Assembly: GCF_036785885.1 (NCBI RefSeq)
Contig: NC_092310.1
Location: forward strand, 4,836,001 to 4,900,000
Direction: 5' to 3'
Length of the DNA stretch: 64,000 nucleotides
From: Coffea arabica
Taxonomy: Eukaryota; Streptophyta; Magnoliopsida; Gentianales; Rubiaceae
Below, piece after piece: positions 49,189-61,191 of the stretch. Each line of letters begins with the position of its first letter. Within the stretch, counting starts at the first letter, position 1. The translations under genes and the position numbers were made by a program. The notes below the pieces were generated by a model. It was not told the DNA's origin, searched no databases, and worked only from the letters and a program-made list of their open reading frames with translations.

Positions 49189-52100
49189 ATGGTGGTATTC
49201 AAGGAAGTCATATCTTCAAACGAGAAGTATCTCCTTATCGCTGACAATGATGGTGACTCCGGTGACAAAGGAACGAAATTATTGGTGCATCCCCCCATAC
49301 AAGGAACTTACTCTGGTAAGTGGCCTTCTCACCAGTACCCAGAATTGAAGGACTGGTCACTTGAACTTTCTCAGGATGACGGCACGAAAGTCCACTCCCT
49401 GAGATCCCTTATTCACAGTAAGGAGCCAAGGACAACTCCCTTTCAGACCCTTGGCAGGCGGATCATAGACGGAGATGCACACTGGGGTCCTTCCTTGAGA
49501 CTCAATGGTGCATTTGGTTACATCGAGAATTACTGGGAGTGGTTGGAGGATATCCTCGACAGAAGCAAAATAGTGCTCCGTGAAAATTATTTGTTTGACG
49601 CCTTATATGCTTCACTTTTCACATATGACAGGAATCCCCATGTACTTAGGGCATTCTGCGAGGTGTGGTGTTCGGATACCAATACCTTGCATACATCTGT
49701 CGGGGAATTGTCTCTCTCACTTTGGGACTTGCACAAGTTAGGAGGACTTCCAATCATCGGGGGTATCTATGAAGAGGTAATTCCATGCGCGGAGGAGTTG
49801 ACTGGAGTAAATGAAAAGAAATTAAGGCATATTCCACAAAGTTATGAGTATTTGTTCGCAGCCTTACATCATCTTCAACATGGAGAATCCAACAAGGCTG
49901 GAGTTTCTGCTGCCCAATGGATTAAATTCTGGTTTAAAGGCAAAAGCAGGTACTCAAAGCCAAAGCAGAGAAGGATAAAGAGGGCATCTCGTGCTCAAGC
50001 GACCCAAAATCCGGATGGCGAAATTGGACAACCACGCAAATTTTCAAGTCAAGACAATGGCGTATTTGACACCATCGGAGTTAAACTTCACTTGCGGGAA
50101 GAGACCTATCTTGCAGCATTTATATCTTGCTGGCTCTGTGTCTTTGCTTTATCTGATGAGGACCTCCATTATATTAGACCATCTACTTTTAAAATGGCTA
50201 GTATGATGGCTGCCGGTCGTAAGACTTGCCTTGCTGTTCCTGTCCTGCTAAACATATACCGTGGGCTTGATAAAATTTCAAACTCAACTACCCCAGGGTG
50301 TGCACGCGCGGCTTTTCCGGTGCACTATGTATATGCTTGGTTAGCGAGTTATTTCTCCACCCATTATTCGACTCCCAATACCATGCCTGGACCCACAATG
50401 ACCAACTTTTCTGGAGAGGGTGGTGCACGATATTTTGATGAAAGTAGTGCTCGCGACCTCATTCATCAGGGAGATAAAGCAACTTGGGGAAACACTTCTC
50501 TTGTGAAGAACCGCAATGAACTTTTTATTGACAATGGCAAATTAGCGAATCTCGAACTAAGTTATTTTGTAAGCGCCTGTTCAAATTACTTAGTTTCGCA
50601 TGCTGAAGGGGATTTCCTTGTTGAGCCATACAGTCCATACAGATTCGCGCGGTAATTCGGATTTTATCAAGTTCCTCCCCAGGAACTCGGGGCAGATGTT
50701 CGTTCCACAAATTATGACTTGAGTCGAATACTCTGGCGCACTGCCATTCGCAGTAAAACAGAGTCAAGGGTACTTTTTCCTAGCTATCCTTTGAATGCTA
50801 GCAAACACGCATCTTCGGGCTTTCGGACATGGTGGGCTATGGTGCATGATGATCATCTCCTCAAAGGGCGTGATGCTTTGATTAAGAGTGTCCAATCAAA
50901 TGGGGAGCAGAAGAAGTCAAAAGGGAAGGAACTTGCAAATCTGAACAATGCTTCCAAAATTGGCAATAGTCTTGAGATGAAGCAAAAGACTATGAGAAGC
51001 GAGAAGGAGATTTTGACGAGTTCAAACAACAAGACTATTTCCCCTGAAGACCTTACTCCTAATGAAGGATTTTCGAAGGGTACTTCATTTCATCTTTCTT
51101 CAAACATTGTGGAAACTGTTGATCACGATTCTTGCAATTCACATGAGAAGAAGAGGAGCGAACCTTTTAATGAGGAGGATGAGCAATCCACCAGTACGGA
51201 CCAACATTGGAAGCGCAAGAAGTCCAAGGTAATGACTCTCCCCTTGGATGACATTGGTTTAGATCCTAAAGAACTTTTTAAAGACATTCCAGATATATCC
51301 GTGCCCGGTATAAGCCGTGCCAATATTGTAAGGACCCTCCTTGCCTTCTTTAATCTAGCATTTGAAATTTGCTTGTTAATTTCATATTCATGCTTTGTCT
51401 CACAACGTTTTTCCCTACAGTTGGATGATCAAGACTTGATTTTCATTGATGATGGAGAACCAAGCCAAGTATCAGTTGAGGGACCTACTGCATTTGAACT
51501 TTTGGCCAAACAAGTGGTCGGTTCTACCCAACAAAAGGGTGCTAGTGAGAATTCCAAAAAGGCAGTAGATGATGAAAATGTGACTCAGCAAATCATGGCA
51601 CAGAAGGCGGAGCATATGACTCCACCGTCCAAAAGGAAACTCAAAGTTTTTGATCCACCATCTTGGCCAAGGGCACCTCGAGTATCTGAATTTTGCCCTC
51701 AAAATGTGATCTCAACATGCCGTCGAGACTACATCCAAATGTTGTGGAATAACTTGAGGGTGATGATATCTCAAACAGCCTTGGAGCGCATGCCAGCTCT
51801 TGAAATGAAAGCCAATGAGATCATGGAGGAAATGCAAAGCTTCAATGCTACGGATATCTCAAATTTGCAAGGCCTTTTAAAGGCTTTCTTTGCAAATACA
51901 GCTCGTTACGTTGCAGTGAAATCTTCTCTCTCAAATAAAATTCCAACTGAATCATATGATGAGTTGCTTTCTACGGCCACCCAACATCTTAGAGACGCTC
52001 AGAGTAAGGAGAAACAACAGGCGGAGAAGATCTCAACACACATGTTGAAGCTTAAGGAGATCGATCGCGAGGAAGTAGAGTTGAGGAAGCGACTTGAGTT

Positions 52101-52311
52101 CTTGGATACTCACAGGAAGGAGACGCTTTCACTGTTAAGAGAAGAACAAGATGATCTTACCCGAGTGCAAGGCGTGATGGTCGACTTACAAAACGAAGTT
52201 CGAAAGATTGAGAATTCCCCGCCCCTACTTGTTGAGGAGAGTCAAACTTTGGACAAGATGCAAGCATTACTTGAAAACAACCGAAAGGAGCTGTCGTCAT
52301 TTGAATTCTAG
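49189..52311 (+). pseudogene. Plant mobile domain (PMD) gene, antisense in the Tat element
   Basis: Aminotransferase-like plant mobile domain protein, a family that includes the Arabidopsis MAIN/MAIL proteins and transposon-borne members. Start chosen at MVVFKEVISSNEKYLL, 16 bp after a TTTTGTTGCAG that could be a splice acceptor for a leader exon. The PMD core is about residues 80-440 (YASLFTYDRNPH, TSVGELSLSLWDL, GLPIIGG). A single TAA at 50653-50655 interrupts the frame after residue 488, and the same frame stays open to 52311. The C-terminal half has acidic and basic low-complexity stretches and a coiled coil (about 920-1030). A possible in-phase 93 bp intron lies at 51328-51420. Convergent with pol; the 3' ends are 621 bp apart. 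Role unknown, possibly affecting silencing or transport of the element. Confidence 0.85.
51328..51420 (+). other. Candidate in-phase intron within the PMD gene
   Basis: GTAAGGACC at the left and TTTTTCCCTACAG at the right are good splice signals. The 93 bp between them are T-rich and encode a hydrophobic run (FFNLAFEICLLISYSCF) unlike the charged surroundings. Because 93 is divisible by 3 and has no stop codon, both spliced and retained forms would keep frame. Confidence 0.65.
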
Positions 52312-52932
52312 GAATAGTTGCCATCTTTTATTTTGTTTCAAATTTCATCTCTTGTTAATTACTCAAAGCGTGCAGCTATGAGTACAAGCACTTCATAATG
52401 AAACTTTTTTTTATCACATTCTTGCAGACGTCCTCGTTTTTACTTGCTTTTTCAATAGCCACCATTTTAGGCTATCAACCGTAGTACGAACAATTCTATT
52501 TTTGCATAATTTTGATCACACTTGAAAAGATAATTATCCAAATAATTTGGTAATCTGAATAATACACTTTCAAGTATATGTCACAAAATAATTCGAATTG
52601 TCTTAAAGATGAATGTTCTTTTTTTTTATCAAAAGAATCATCCGGACAAAGACTTTAGTTTTATAAGGTTGTAACTGAACTTAGAAATTGTCCTCTAAGC
52701 TGCCTACGTATCCCAAAAGGGAATCAAGTCACACGTAGTTCCTACCGTTCACAGTTTAAACTCTTGCGGGTCAGGAGTATCCTTTTGTTTACCACCTTAG
52801 ATTTGGTGGAGTGTTTCAGCAATTTAACCACGTGCTACACTATTGGTGGTTGTTATCCACAGTTTTAGCTCATGCGGGTCTGGAGCAACATGCAGTTTAG
52901 ACTCATGCGTCATGGAGTGCTTCATTTTTTTT
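52312..52932. other. Spacer between convergent PMD and pol genes, with triple motif
   Basis: Three imperfect copies of a 25-26 bp motif, CAGTTTAGACTCATGCGGGT-like, lie at 52752-52777, 52860-52885 and 52893-52917. The region also contains AT-rich stretches that could hold polyadenylation signals for both genes. No coding sequence seen. Confidence 0.6.
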
Positions 52933-55900
52933 TTATGGCATGTATAGCTTCACGAATTTTCCATTTATAGGACCAACTTTCACGCCATCTTTGTCCACCA
53001 ATTTGTACGCACCATTCGTGTAGACTTCTCGAACAATGTACGGCCCATCCCATTTAGAGACGAATTTGTCTTTAGTGCGATGAGTCATAACTATTGGCCT
53101 TCGAACGGCAAGTACCATGTCCCCGACTTGAAAGGAGCGACGTCGAACTTTCTTATTAAAAGCTCTAGAGAGACGGGCTTGATAGCACTCCAGATTTTGT
53201 TGTGCCTCCAATCTCTTTTCATCCAAAGCTTCCAATTCTTCAAGGCGCAGACGAACATTTTCTTCCTCCGTGAGCCCTTCTTGGATAGCAATTCTCAAAG
53301 AAGGAATTTGTTGCTCAAGGGACAGAACAGCTTCTACACCATAGACTAAGGCATATGGTGTGGCTTGCGTTGGAGTTCGATATGTGGTGCGGTAAGCCCA
53401 AAGAGATTCGCCTATCTTTTCGTGCCAATCTTTCTTTGATTTGGCCACCACTTTCTTCAACAAGTTGCACAAAGTTTTGTTGAATGCCTCGGCGAGACCA
53501 TTGGCGGGGGCATTATACATGGATGACTTGCGTTGTTTGAGATGAAACTTCTCACACAACTTATCCATCAAGCTATTGGAGAAGGATTTCCCGTTATCAG
53601 TTATAATGTATCGGGGAACTCCATAACGGTAAATAATATTCACACGAATAAAATTCACCACATCTTCCTTTCTAACTTGCTTGAGCGGTATGGCTTCAGC
53701 CCACTTAGAAAAGTAGTCGGTATGGCTTGCATTGGAGTTCGATATGTGGTGCGGTAAGCCCAAAGAGATTCGCCTATCTTTTCGTGCCAATCTTTCTTTG
53801 ATTTGGCCACCACTTTCTTCAACAAGTTGCACAAAGTTTTGTTGAATGCCTCGGCGAGACCATTGGCGGGGGCATTATACATGGATGACTTGCGTTGTTT
53901 GAGATGAAACTTCTCACACAACTTATCCATCAAGCTATTGGAGAAGGATTTCCCGTTATCAGTTATAATGTATCGGGGAACTCCATAACGGTAAATAATA
54001 TTCACACGAATAAAATTCACCACATCTTCCTTTCTAACTTGCTTGAGCGGTATGGCTTCAGCCCACTTAGAAAAGTAGTCGGTCGCAGCCAATATATATA
54101 AGTGTTGACCGGACGACTTTGGTAATGGCCCCACAACATCAAGGCCCCACGCATCAAAAGGCCAAGAAGCAACAGTCGGGTGTAACGGCTCAGGTGGTTG
54201 ATGAATGTAATTTGCATGAAACTGGCAAGCTTGACATCTTTGAGCATATTCTATGCAATCTTTGACCATAGTAGGCCAATAGTAGCCCATCTTTTTAATC
54301 CGAAAATGCAACTTGGGACCGGACTGGCGAGCTTCACATATTCCAGAATGTGCCTCGTGCATCGCTCGATATGCCTCGTCTTCGCCCAGACAGCGCAACA
54401 GTACACCTTCAAATGATCTTCGGTACAGTGTGTCCTTGTATAAGATAAAACGAGGGGCACGGCGACGGATGTCAGTTCTTCTACGTTGCTCCTCAGGTAA
54501 TTTTTGATACTTGAGATAATCAACGAGGGGTTGTCTCCAATCTTCTTTGTCAATTTCATAGGTTGAAACCACATGAGCGTCGTTTCCTTCAATACATTCA
54601 TCATCAATTAATGATGGGACTACCCACTTTTGGCATACACGAACTTGTATCTCATGATCCGGCATTGCAAGTGAAGAGGCTAGCACAGCTAATGCATCAG
54701 CTTGCTTATTTTCCCTTCTAGGAACATGTTTAATACTTGCACCTCCAAGCCGCTTCATAAGTCGCGTTGCATATTTGTGAAATGGAATTAACTCGGACTT
54801 TTTGACTTCATAACTCCCCAAGAGTTGGTTGACCACCAATAGAGAATCACCATAGATTTGAATGTCCAACTGTTCCATGTCAACAGCTATTTCAAGTCCG
54901 AGTATGAGCGCTTGGTACTCAGCGACATTGTTTGAACAGTGTTGATTTAGAATAAAGGAGTATAGCAATATCCCTCCATCAGGAGTTATGAATACAATCC
55001 CTGCTCCAGCTCCATGACGATGAGCCGCACCATCAAAATACATCTTCCATGGTGGACGAATCTCAATAAGGAGTACATGCTCATCCGGCAGGTCATCACT
55101 TAGTTCCCATTCAGCAGGTATAGGGTGATCAGCAAGAAAATCTGCCAGAACTTGTCCTTTCACAGCTTTCTGAGGCACATAAATAATCTCAAACTGTTGT
55201 AGTTGAAGATACCATCTAGCTAGACGGTCGGACAGCACTGGCCTGCTCATCACATATTTTATGGGATTCGCCTTAGAAATGAGCCTCACACTATGCGCTT
55301 GAAAGTAGTGCTTTAACTTCTGTATTGCAAAAATAAGGGCTAAACACAACTTTTCAATTGGCGAGTAATTCAGTTCGTTGGGGGTCATCATTCTGCTTAA
55401 ATAATAAAGGGCAACCTCATTTCCTTCATTATTTTCTTGAGCGAGCAATGCCCCCACTGACCGTTCTTGGGCAACAATATAAAGGAGTAATGGCTTTCCA
55501 TGAATAGGTGCAGCCAACACAGGTGCTTTCATAAGATAAGACTTAATGCTATTGAATGCATTACTACATGCCTCATCCCATTGAAATGGCACATCTTTCT
55601 TCATCAAGCGGCTAAATGGTTGACACCTTCCTGCTAAATTTGAGATAAATCTCCTCAGATAAGCTAATCGCCCTTGAAGACTTTTCAATTCATGAATGTT
55701 ACGAGGTTCAGGCATCCTCAATATAGCATCAATTTTGGCTTGATCAATTTCAATACCTCGATGGCGAACCACAAAACCAAGAAATTTTCCCGACGTGACT
55801 CCAAATGCACACTTGAGAGGGTTCATTTTAAGTTGATACCTTCTCAACCGATCAAATACTTGTCTCAAGTCCTGCAAGTGACTACTTCTTTTCTTTGATT

Positions 55901-58900
55901 TAACAACTAAATCATCCACATAACACTCGATGTTTTTATGAAGCATGTCATCAAAGATATTTTGCATTGCTCTTTGATATGTGGCTCCAGCATTTTTGAG
56001 ACCAAAGGGCATCACTTTATAACAATAAATACCCTTAGGAGTACGAAATGCAGTGAGCTCCTCATCCTCAGGTGCCAATCGAATTTGATTATATCCAGAG
56101 GAGCCATCCATAAATGATAGCACTTCATGCCCTGTAGTTGCATCAATCATGAGCTCAGTGATTGGTAAAGGAAAGTCATCTTTGGGACAAGCATTGTTAA
56201 CATCCCTGAAATCGACGCAGATGCGGATTTGTCCATTTTTCTTTCGCACATGCACGATACTCGAAATCCATGTGGGATATTTAACTTCACGAATAAACCC
56301 GGCTTCAATGAGTTTATTGACTTCCATTTCGATCAACGGAATCAAATCAGGTCTAAATCGCCGTTGTGCTTGTTTCACAGGTCGAACTCCCTTTTTAACA
56401 GCCAAATGGTGGACGGCCACTTTTGGATCTAAACCCGGCATTTCTTTATAAGTCCATACAAAAACATCTTGATATTCCTGCAAGAGTTCAATATATGCCT
56501 TCTCTTCGTCAGGACTCAATGAAACACTTATGTATATTGGACGCGGGTCCTCTGAAGTACCAAGATTGATCTCCTTTAGATCATCCACCGTAGCCTTAAC
56601 ACCTTCCTCCAATTCAGGTGGAGCGTCTTCAGCATCATCATCTTCTTCAGGCGAGTCACCGTCAATTATGGTTATATGATTGCATGAAGCAACACTCTCT
56701 TCATCATCCTCTTTTGGTCTTGTGTACACCACGGTATGCTCCCTGACCCTCAATGCAGTCCCACACTTTATTACAAGGTCTGTGCATCTTCTCATTCTCG
56801 AAGGAATGATGCTACCAAATTTATGAGAACAATCAGAAGGTTCTTCAAGATTTTGCAATGACTTTGCCATTTTTCCTTTACTCTTATGAGAGTTTTGAGA
56901 TTTTTGTCTTTTTTGTGGTCCCAATCTCTTAAAGACTGATACCCGTGGAATGTTATTCTCCTTTTCATGAAAAGCTTGAGGTTTATCAACTATTTGAGAA
57001 GACTCATCCTCTACAGCAATATATTGGCTACTAACTCTATTGATCTTGATGCGGATTGGTGTAGGAGAGGAGTAGCCAAGGCCAAATTTGGGATTTTCAA
57101 CGGCGTATCCCTTTTCCTTCAACATCTTTTGGGTAGGATTCAACCCATGAATCATGTCACTGGTAGATTGACGGGATGAAACATTTAACACCGCAGATTC
57201 TTTGAGATCGTATCCAGCCTTAGCGAGAAGCTTATAAGCGATAGGATCAAAACCTTCTTTAGTTCTTGACTTCGGTATGGTGTCTTGTTCAACTTCAGAT
57301 TCTTTGCTTAAAAAGTTAGACCTTTTAAGTTGAGAAGATGACGCCCTTCTTGTATCAAGATGAGCTATCGGAAGAGTCAAATCTTTTAGAGTTTCATGCT
57401 GAATTGCAGGTGACTGTCCATGTTCCACTCTTGATTTGGGAGGGCAGCGAAAGACAACTGATTCATTGTTTGGCAATGAAACATCAGTTTCTTCATGAAC
57501 TTTCTCTTTTGATTTCGAAGTCATCACTTTCTCCCCTTTTGCATTTGGAGATTCGGGGTTCTGGATTTTATCCCCAAATAGAGATTGTTCAGTTTTATCC
57601 TTCGCAATGTGCCTTTTGATGTAAAATTTGGCATCTGCGATATATGCTTCCGCCTCAGTGAAAGGATTATCATCAGCTTTCACACTTCTTGCCATCCCGT
57701 TTTGACAGTACTTGAAGCATTGATGAAGAGTTGAAGGTACAACTCCATTTTCATGAATCCAGGGCCTCCCCAACAATACATTGTATGTTGTTTTAGCATC
57801 TATCACATACAACAGTGCTCTGGACGTCATGTCATCAATGACTATCTCCAAATTTAGTGATCCAAGAGCTCTTTGCCCTCCTTGATTGAAGCCTTGAATC
57901 ATCAGTCGGCTATTGGAGAGTTCATCAACCGGGATACCAAGCTCCTTCAGAGTTTTTAAAGGGAGAATATTGACTGCTGAACCTCCATCTATCAACATTC
58001 TATTCACTTTTTGCTCCTTTGCATAACCAGTCACAAACAAAGGACGGTTATGCGGTGTTGACCCAAGCAACAAGTCTTCACTAGTAAAAGTGATACTTGT
58101 GATATTCACCTCTTCATTGCTGGTAGGCACACGACCTTCTTCATTGCCAATGGACGCACGGGCCATCTCACAGAGAGATTCGCGAGCATTATCTTTTTGT
58201 TCCTCGATATAATCTACTCGCGTTCTGTGACTTGCGACCACATCAACATCAAAGAATTCTTTTGGCAAAAATTCTTTTAAAGTGATAGGAGTTCGCGACT
58301 TTTGCTTGAAGATTCGACCTCCTTGAAGATTACGACAGTCATTAGTTTTCTTCACGTCCTTCTCTTTTTTCTTCCAGGTCACCATACTTCTTGTTAAGAC
58401 CTTGCTCGCCTTACTGGATGGATAAGACTTTCGCCTCCTTCTTCGCATGACTAGAGTCCACCCTTCATCATCCACATCAGGCTGTAGCGCCTTTTCATCT
58501 TCATATACATGTTCCTGAAGAGTTGAATGAGTACCTTCTTGTTTGATTTCTATAGGATCAAGTGATCCAAATTGAATTATTGGCAATACAGGCACCATGA
58601 CCCTTTTATCCTCCATGGACTGCAGGGTACCAATGGACGTTTGATTCACACTCGCCTTGTCTTCTTCAAGGAGAATTTTTCCTTGTCTTGCCAACTCCAT
58701 TACTTTGTCTTTGAAGACAAAGCATTTTTGAATGGGATGCCCGACCAATCGGTGATACTTACAGTAATTTGGATCGTCAGTATTCCTAGCCTCATCGGGT
58801 CGCTTCATCTCAGGAAGCGTGATCAAGTTTATACTTAACAGATCATCAAACATACCAGAGACATCAGAATCAAGAAAAGGGTATTCCTTATCCTGCATCT

Positions 58901-59009
58901 CCTTGAGAGTTGGTTTCCTCTTTTCTTGTTCTTGATGTGCATTGATCTTGTTGTCTTCTCTCCTGGCAGTTTTGGGAACAACCTTAAAGGGCATTACACT
59001 CGTAGCCAT
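52933..59009 (-). pseudogene. Tat-clade Pol with two RNase H domains, integrase disrupted
   Basis: From the Met at 59009 (MATSVMPFK; the frame is open back to the gag stop at 59103). Domains with rough residues: C-X2-H-X4-H-X4-C finger 83-96, aspartic protease IDGGSAVNILP near 339, reverse transcriptase MDGSSGYN near 966 and YVDDLVV near 1030, first RNase H about 1130-1230, second archaeal-type RNase H from YFDGAAHRHGAG near 1325, integrase zinc finger 1550-1600, WGLDVVG near 1621, ITDNGKSF near 1685, and the glutamate region (NGLAEAFNK) near 1718. The frame ends at 53655 because a 362 bp segment of integrase is duplicated in tandem. The rest of integrase (C-terminal GPYIVREV to KLYMP) continues in another frame down to 52933. 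Everything upstream of the duplication appears intact. Confidence 0.92.
53361..54083 (-). repeat. 362 bp tandem duplication inside integrase
   Basis: 53361-53722 and 53723-54083 are nearly identical; I noticed one base difference, GCTTGCGTTGG versus GCTTGCATTGG. The unit carries the second catalytic aspartate and the glutamate region, so both occur twice. As 362 is not a multiple of 3, the second passage is out of frame. Confidence 0.93.
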
Positions 59010-59102
59010 AGCCTCCTTCTTTTCATTTTTAAATGGTGGCTTGCCCCCTTTCCTCGCTTCTTGTCTCTCTTTGGCCTTGTGAGGGTCAGGAACTGGCGGT
59101 TC

Positions 59103-60221
59103 TTATCCATCAAGATTAATCTCCAACTTATGGGCTTTTGTGGACAATTCATCAAATGTTTCTGGTTGTACACCTTGTAAGATGTATCTAAGTCCCCAGT
59201 GCATACCTTGAATGCACATCTCGATCGCAGAAGATTCAGAAATACGATCTTTGCAATTTAAGCTTAGATTCCTCCAACGGTCGATAAAATCAATGACAGG
59301 TTCACTCTTCCATTGACGTGTATTAGAGAGTTCAGTCATGCTGACAGTTCTCTTTGTGCTATAGAAGCGACTAAGGAATTCATGCTCTAGCTGCTCCCAA
59401 CTGTCAATGGTTCCAGACTCCAGATCCGTGTACCAATCAAAGGCATTACCCTTCAGCGAGCGAACAAACTGCTTAACGAGTAAGTCACCATCAGTGCCCG
59501 CATTGTTACAAGTTTCCACGAAGTGTGCTATATGTTGCTTAGGGTTGTCCTTGCCATCAAATTGTTGAAATTTTGGAGGTTGATACCCCGCAGGCATTTT
59601 CAAACTTTCCACTCTAGCGGTGTAAGGTTTGGTGTAACCATTATATGACTTGGTACCTCCACCAATCTTGTCCTTGATTGTGCCCTCGATAAACTCCTTC
59701 AGATTATCAACATGAATAGTGCCATCAGGGGAGATTGAAAATTCCTTCGTGGCTTGTGACTTCGCATCCTCTTTCTCCTTCTCCCTTGATGATGAGTCAC
59801 CTTCATCTGACACTTTGGATTTCTGTTTGGACATACTAAGGCTACTTTCACCTATATTTTTCACCATAGCCATTAGTTTGACTATTTTAGCATCTTGACT
59901 TTGAGCATGCACTACTAGCCCTTCGACAATTTTGACTAGATTCGAGATCTGATCTTCCACAGTAGTGGTGTTAGTCATCATGACGGGCATCACCACAGAG
60001 GCAACCGAATCACTTGGGCTATCAATAGATTCATCATGGGCTCCTTTCTTATTGGGAAGCATCTTGAGGTTTGCTTCTTCAGTCACAACGTTCGTCTTGG
60101 CCTTCTCTGCTAACTTCTTGGCCTTACTCCTTGTCAGAGGTGCAGTATACTGCGTCTCTTGAGTGGTTGAGTCATCAGCAACTAAACCTTCGAGAGAAAA
60201 GTTCACCTTCTTGAACTCCAT
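59103..60221 (-). CDS. Tat-clade Gag
   Basis: 372 aa from MEFKKVNFSLEG (ATG at 60219-60221), 53 bp past the PBS; the frame is open further upstream into the LTR but that part is leader. The N-terminal part is rich in charged residues (TRSKAKKLAEKAK) with a helical segment (ISNLVKIVEGLVVHA). The capsid-like retrotransposon gag domain occupies about 230-370 (HIAHFVETCNNAG, GNAFDWYTDLE, FLSRFYSTKRT). It ends at TAA 59103-59105. The same frame continues without another stop into pol, so Gag and Pol are separated by just one stop codon. Confidence 0.88.
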   Translation of the reverse strand: MEFKKVNFSLEGLVADDSTTQETQYTAPLTRSKAKKLAEKAKTNVVTEEANLKMLPNKKGAHDESIDSPSDSVASVVMPVMMTNTTTVEDQISNLVKIVEGLVVHAQSQDAKIVKLMAMVKNIGESSLSMSKQKSKVSDEGDSSSREKEKEDAKSQATKEFSISPDGTIHVDNLKEFIEGTIKDKIGGGTKSYNGYTKPYTARVESLKMPAGYQPPKFQQFDGKDNPKQHIAHFVETCNNAGTDGDLLVKQFVRSLKGNAFDWYTDLESGTIDSWEQLEHEFLSRFYSTKRTVSMTELSNTRQWKSEPVIDFIDRWRNLSLNCKDRISESSAIEMCIQGMHWGLRYILQGVQPETFDELSTKAHKLEINLDG

Positions 60222-60273
60222 TGAATTTTGAGACTGGTAAGTTGTTGGAAGAAAATAGATGAGAGGCAGAGAT

Positions 60274-60292
60274 GGTCCCACCGGGCGTGCCA
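60274..60292 (-). promoter_or_regulatory. Primer binding site of the Tat element
   Basis: On the minus strand TGGCACGCCCGGTGGGACC, 6 nt after the 5' LTR. It begins TGG as required to pair with a tRNA CCA end and resembles the PBS region of other Tat elements. I do not assign the tRNA. Confidence 0.72.
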
Positions 60293-60298
60293 GAAATT

Positions 60299-61029
60299 TG
60301 TAAGCACAAATTTTGTTGCCTGAAATAAAAGACAAGAAAACTTGCACAAATATCAAATTGATTAAATCAAATAATAAGCGGGTTACAATCTCTGAAAATT
60401 CTTGAATCAAAGAAATTAATCCCCTGATTCTTTTCTTCGAATAACTTCAATTGAAGGGCCGAAAAGACTTGTTCTCCAATCGAAAGGGTGTTTCCTACAA
60501 TTTCGGCGTAGAAAACGATTGATTTGATGATGGCGTCAAACACTTGGAACTTCGAGTCTTCAACACCGACAGCAGGAGGATTTGTTTGACTTGACTTGAA
60601 CTTGGATTTGAGGAAGAAAGCTCTTGAAGGAATTTGACAGAGTTTCTCCGAATGTTAGGAATTTTTCTTCTTGTCTTTGCCTTGAGCGAAGACCTTTATT
60701 TATAGCCAAAATATGTAGGCTAGGTCTTCAAGAAAACCCTCAGAATCTTCCTGCATTTTGGATAACTTGTTACCCAAGAAATCCATTTAACTTGGGCTTA
60801 AATATTGGGCCAATCCAAATAGTCCATTGTGAATTAATGAATCAATTAATTCATTCCAACTTAAACGGACATTATGGATTTAATTTGATTTAATGGCCCA
60901 TATAATATTGGCCTGATTTGCCAGTCCAAAACATGATGGATTTCTATAATTTAATTTAATTTAATCAAGATCGATTTAGTTTAAATAAATCTTGACTAAA
61001 ATAAATTAAATAAATTTTCTTTGTCTACA
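60299..61029 (-). repeat. 5' LTR of the Tat element
   Basis: 731 bp, matching 45811-46541 over its whole length with about five differences noticed. TSD gatgt follows at 61030-61034. Confidence 0.93.
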
Positions 61030-61191
61030 GATGTAAGACCATAACTAAAACTCAAAAATTAAACTTAGCCCACAAAGCTTTTATTTTATTTATGCACGTT
61101 CCAAATCCTTAAAAAAGACAAACCTTAAAAAAGACAAACCTTGACTGTCAATATAAACCTTACTCAATCTTTAATTACATGAATAATAATA

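Larger units (their letters stand above)
45811..61029 (-). mobile_element. Complete 15.2 kb Tat-clade Ty3/gypsy element with antisense PMD gene
   Basis: Identical-length 731 bp LTRs (45811-46541 and 60299-61029), perfect TSD gatgt (45806-45810 and 61030-61034), PBS and polypurine tract in place. By eye I find about five LTR differences, so it is young. Order on the minus strand: 5' LTR, PBS, gag, pol (zinc finger, protease, reverse transcriptase, RNase H, second RNase H, integrase), then a plus-strand PMD gene, an 81 bp minisatellite, a noncoding region and the 3' LTR. A second RNase H between the first one and integrase is the hallmark of the Tat clade, and antisense extra genes with PMD domains are known in some Tat-lineage elements. 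Integrase is now broken by a tandem duplication. Confidence 0.93.

Noticed and set aside
59103-60410. Gag start upstream inside the LTR/leader (MIQEFSE...)
   Set aside because: That Met lies within the 5' LTR and the frame would translate across the PBS; the ATG at 60221 just downstream of the PBS is the sensible start.
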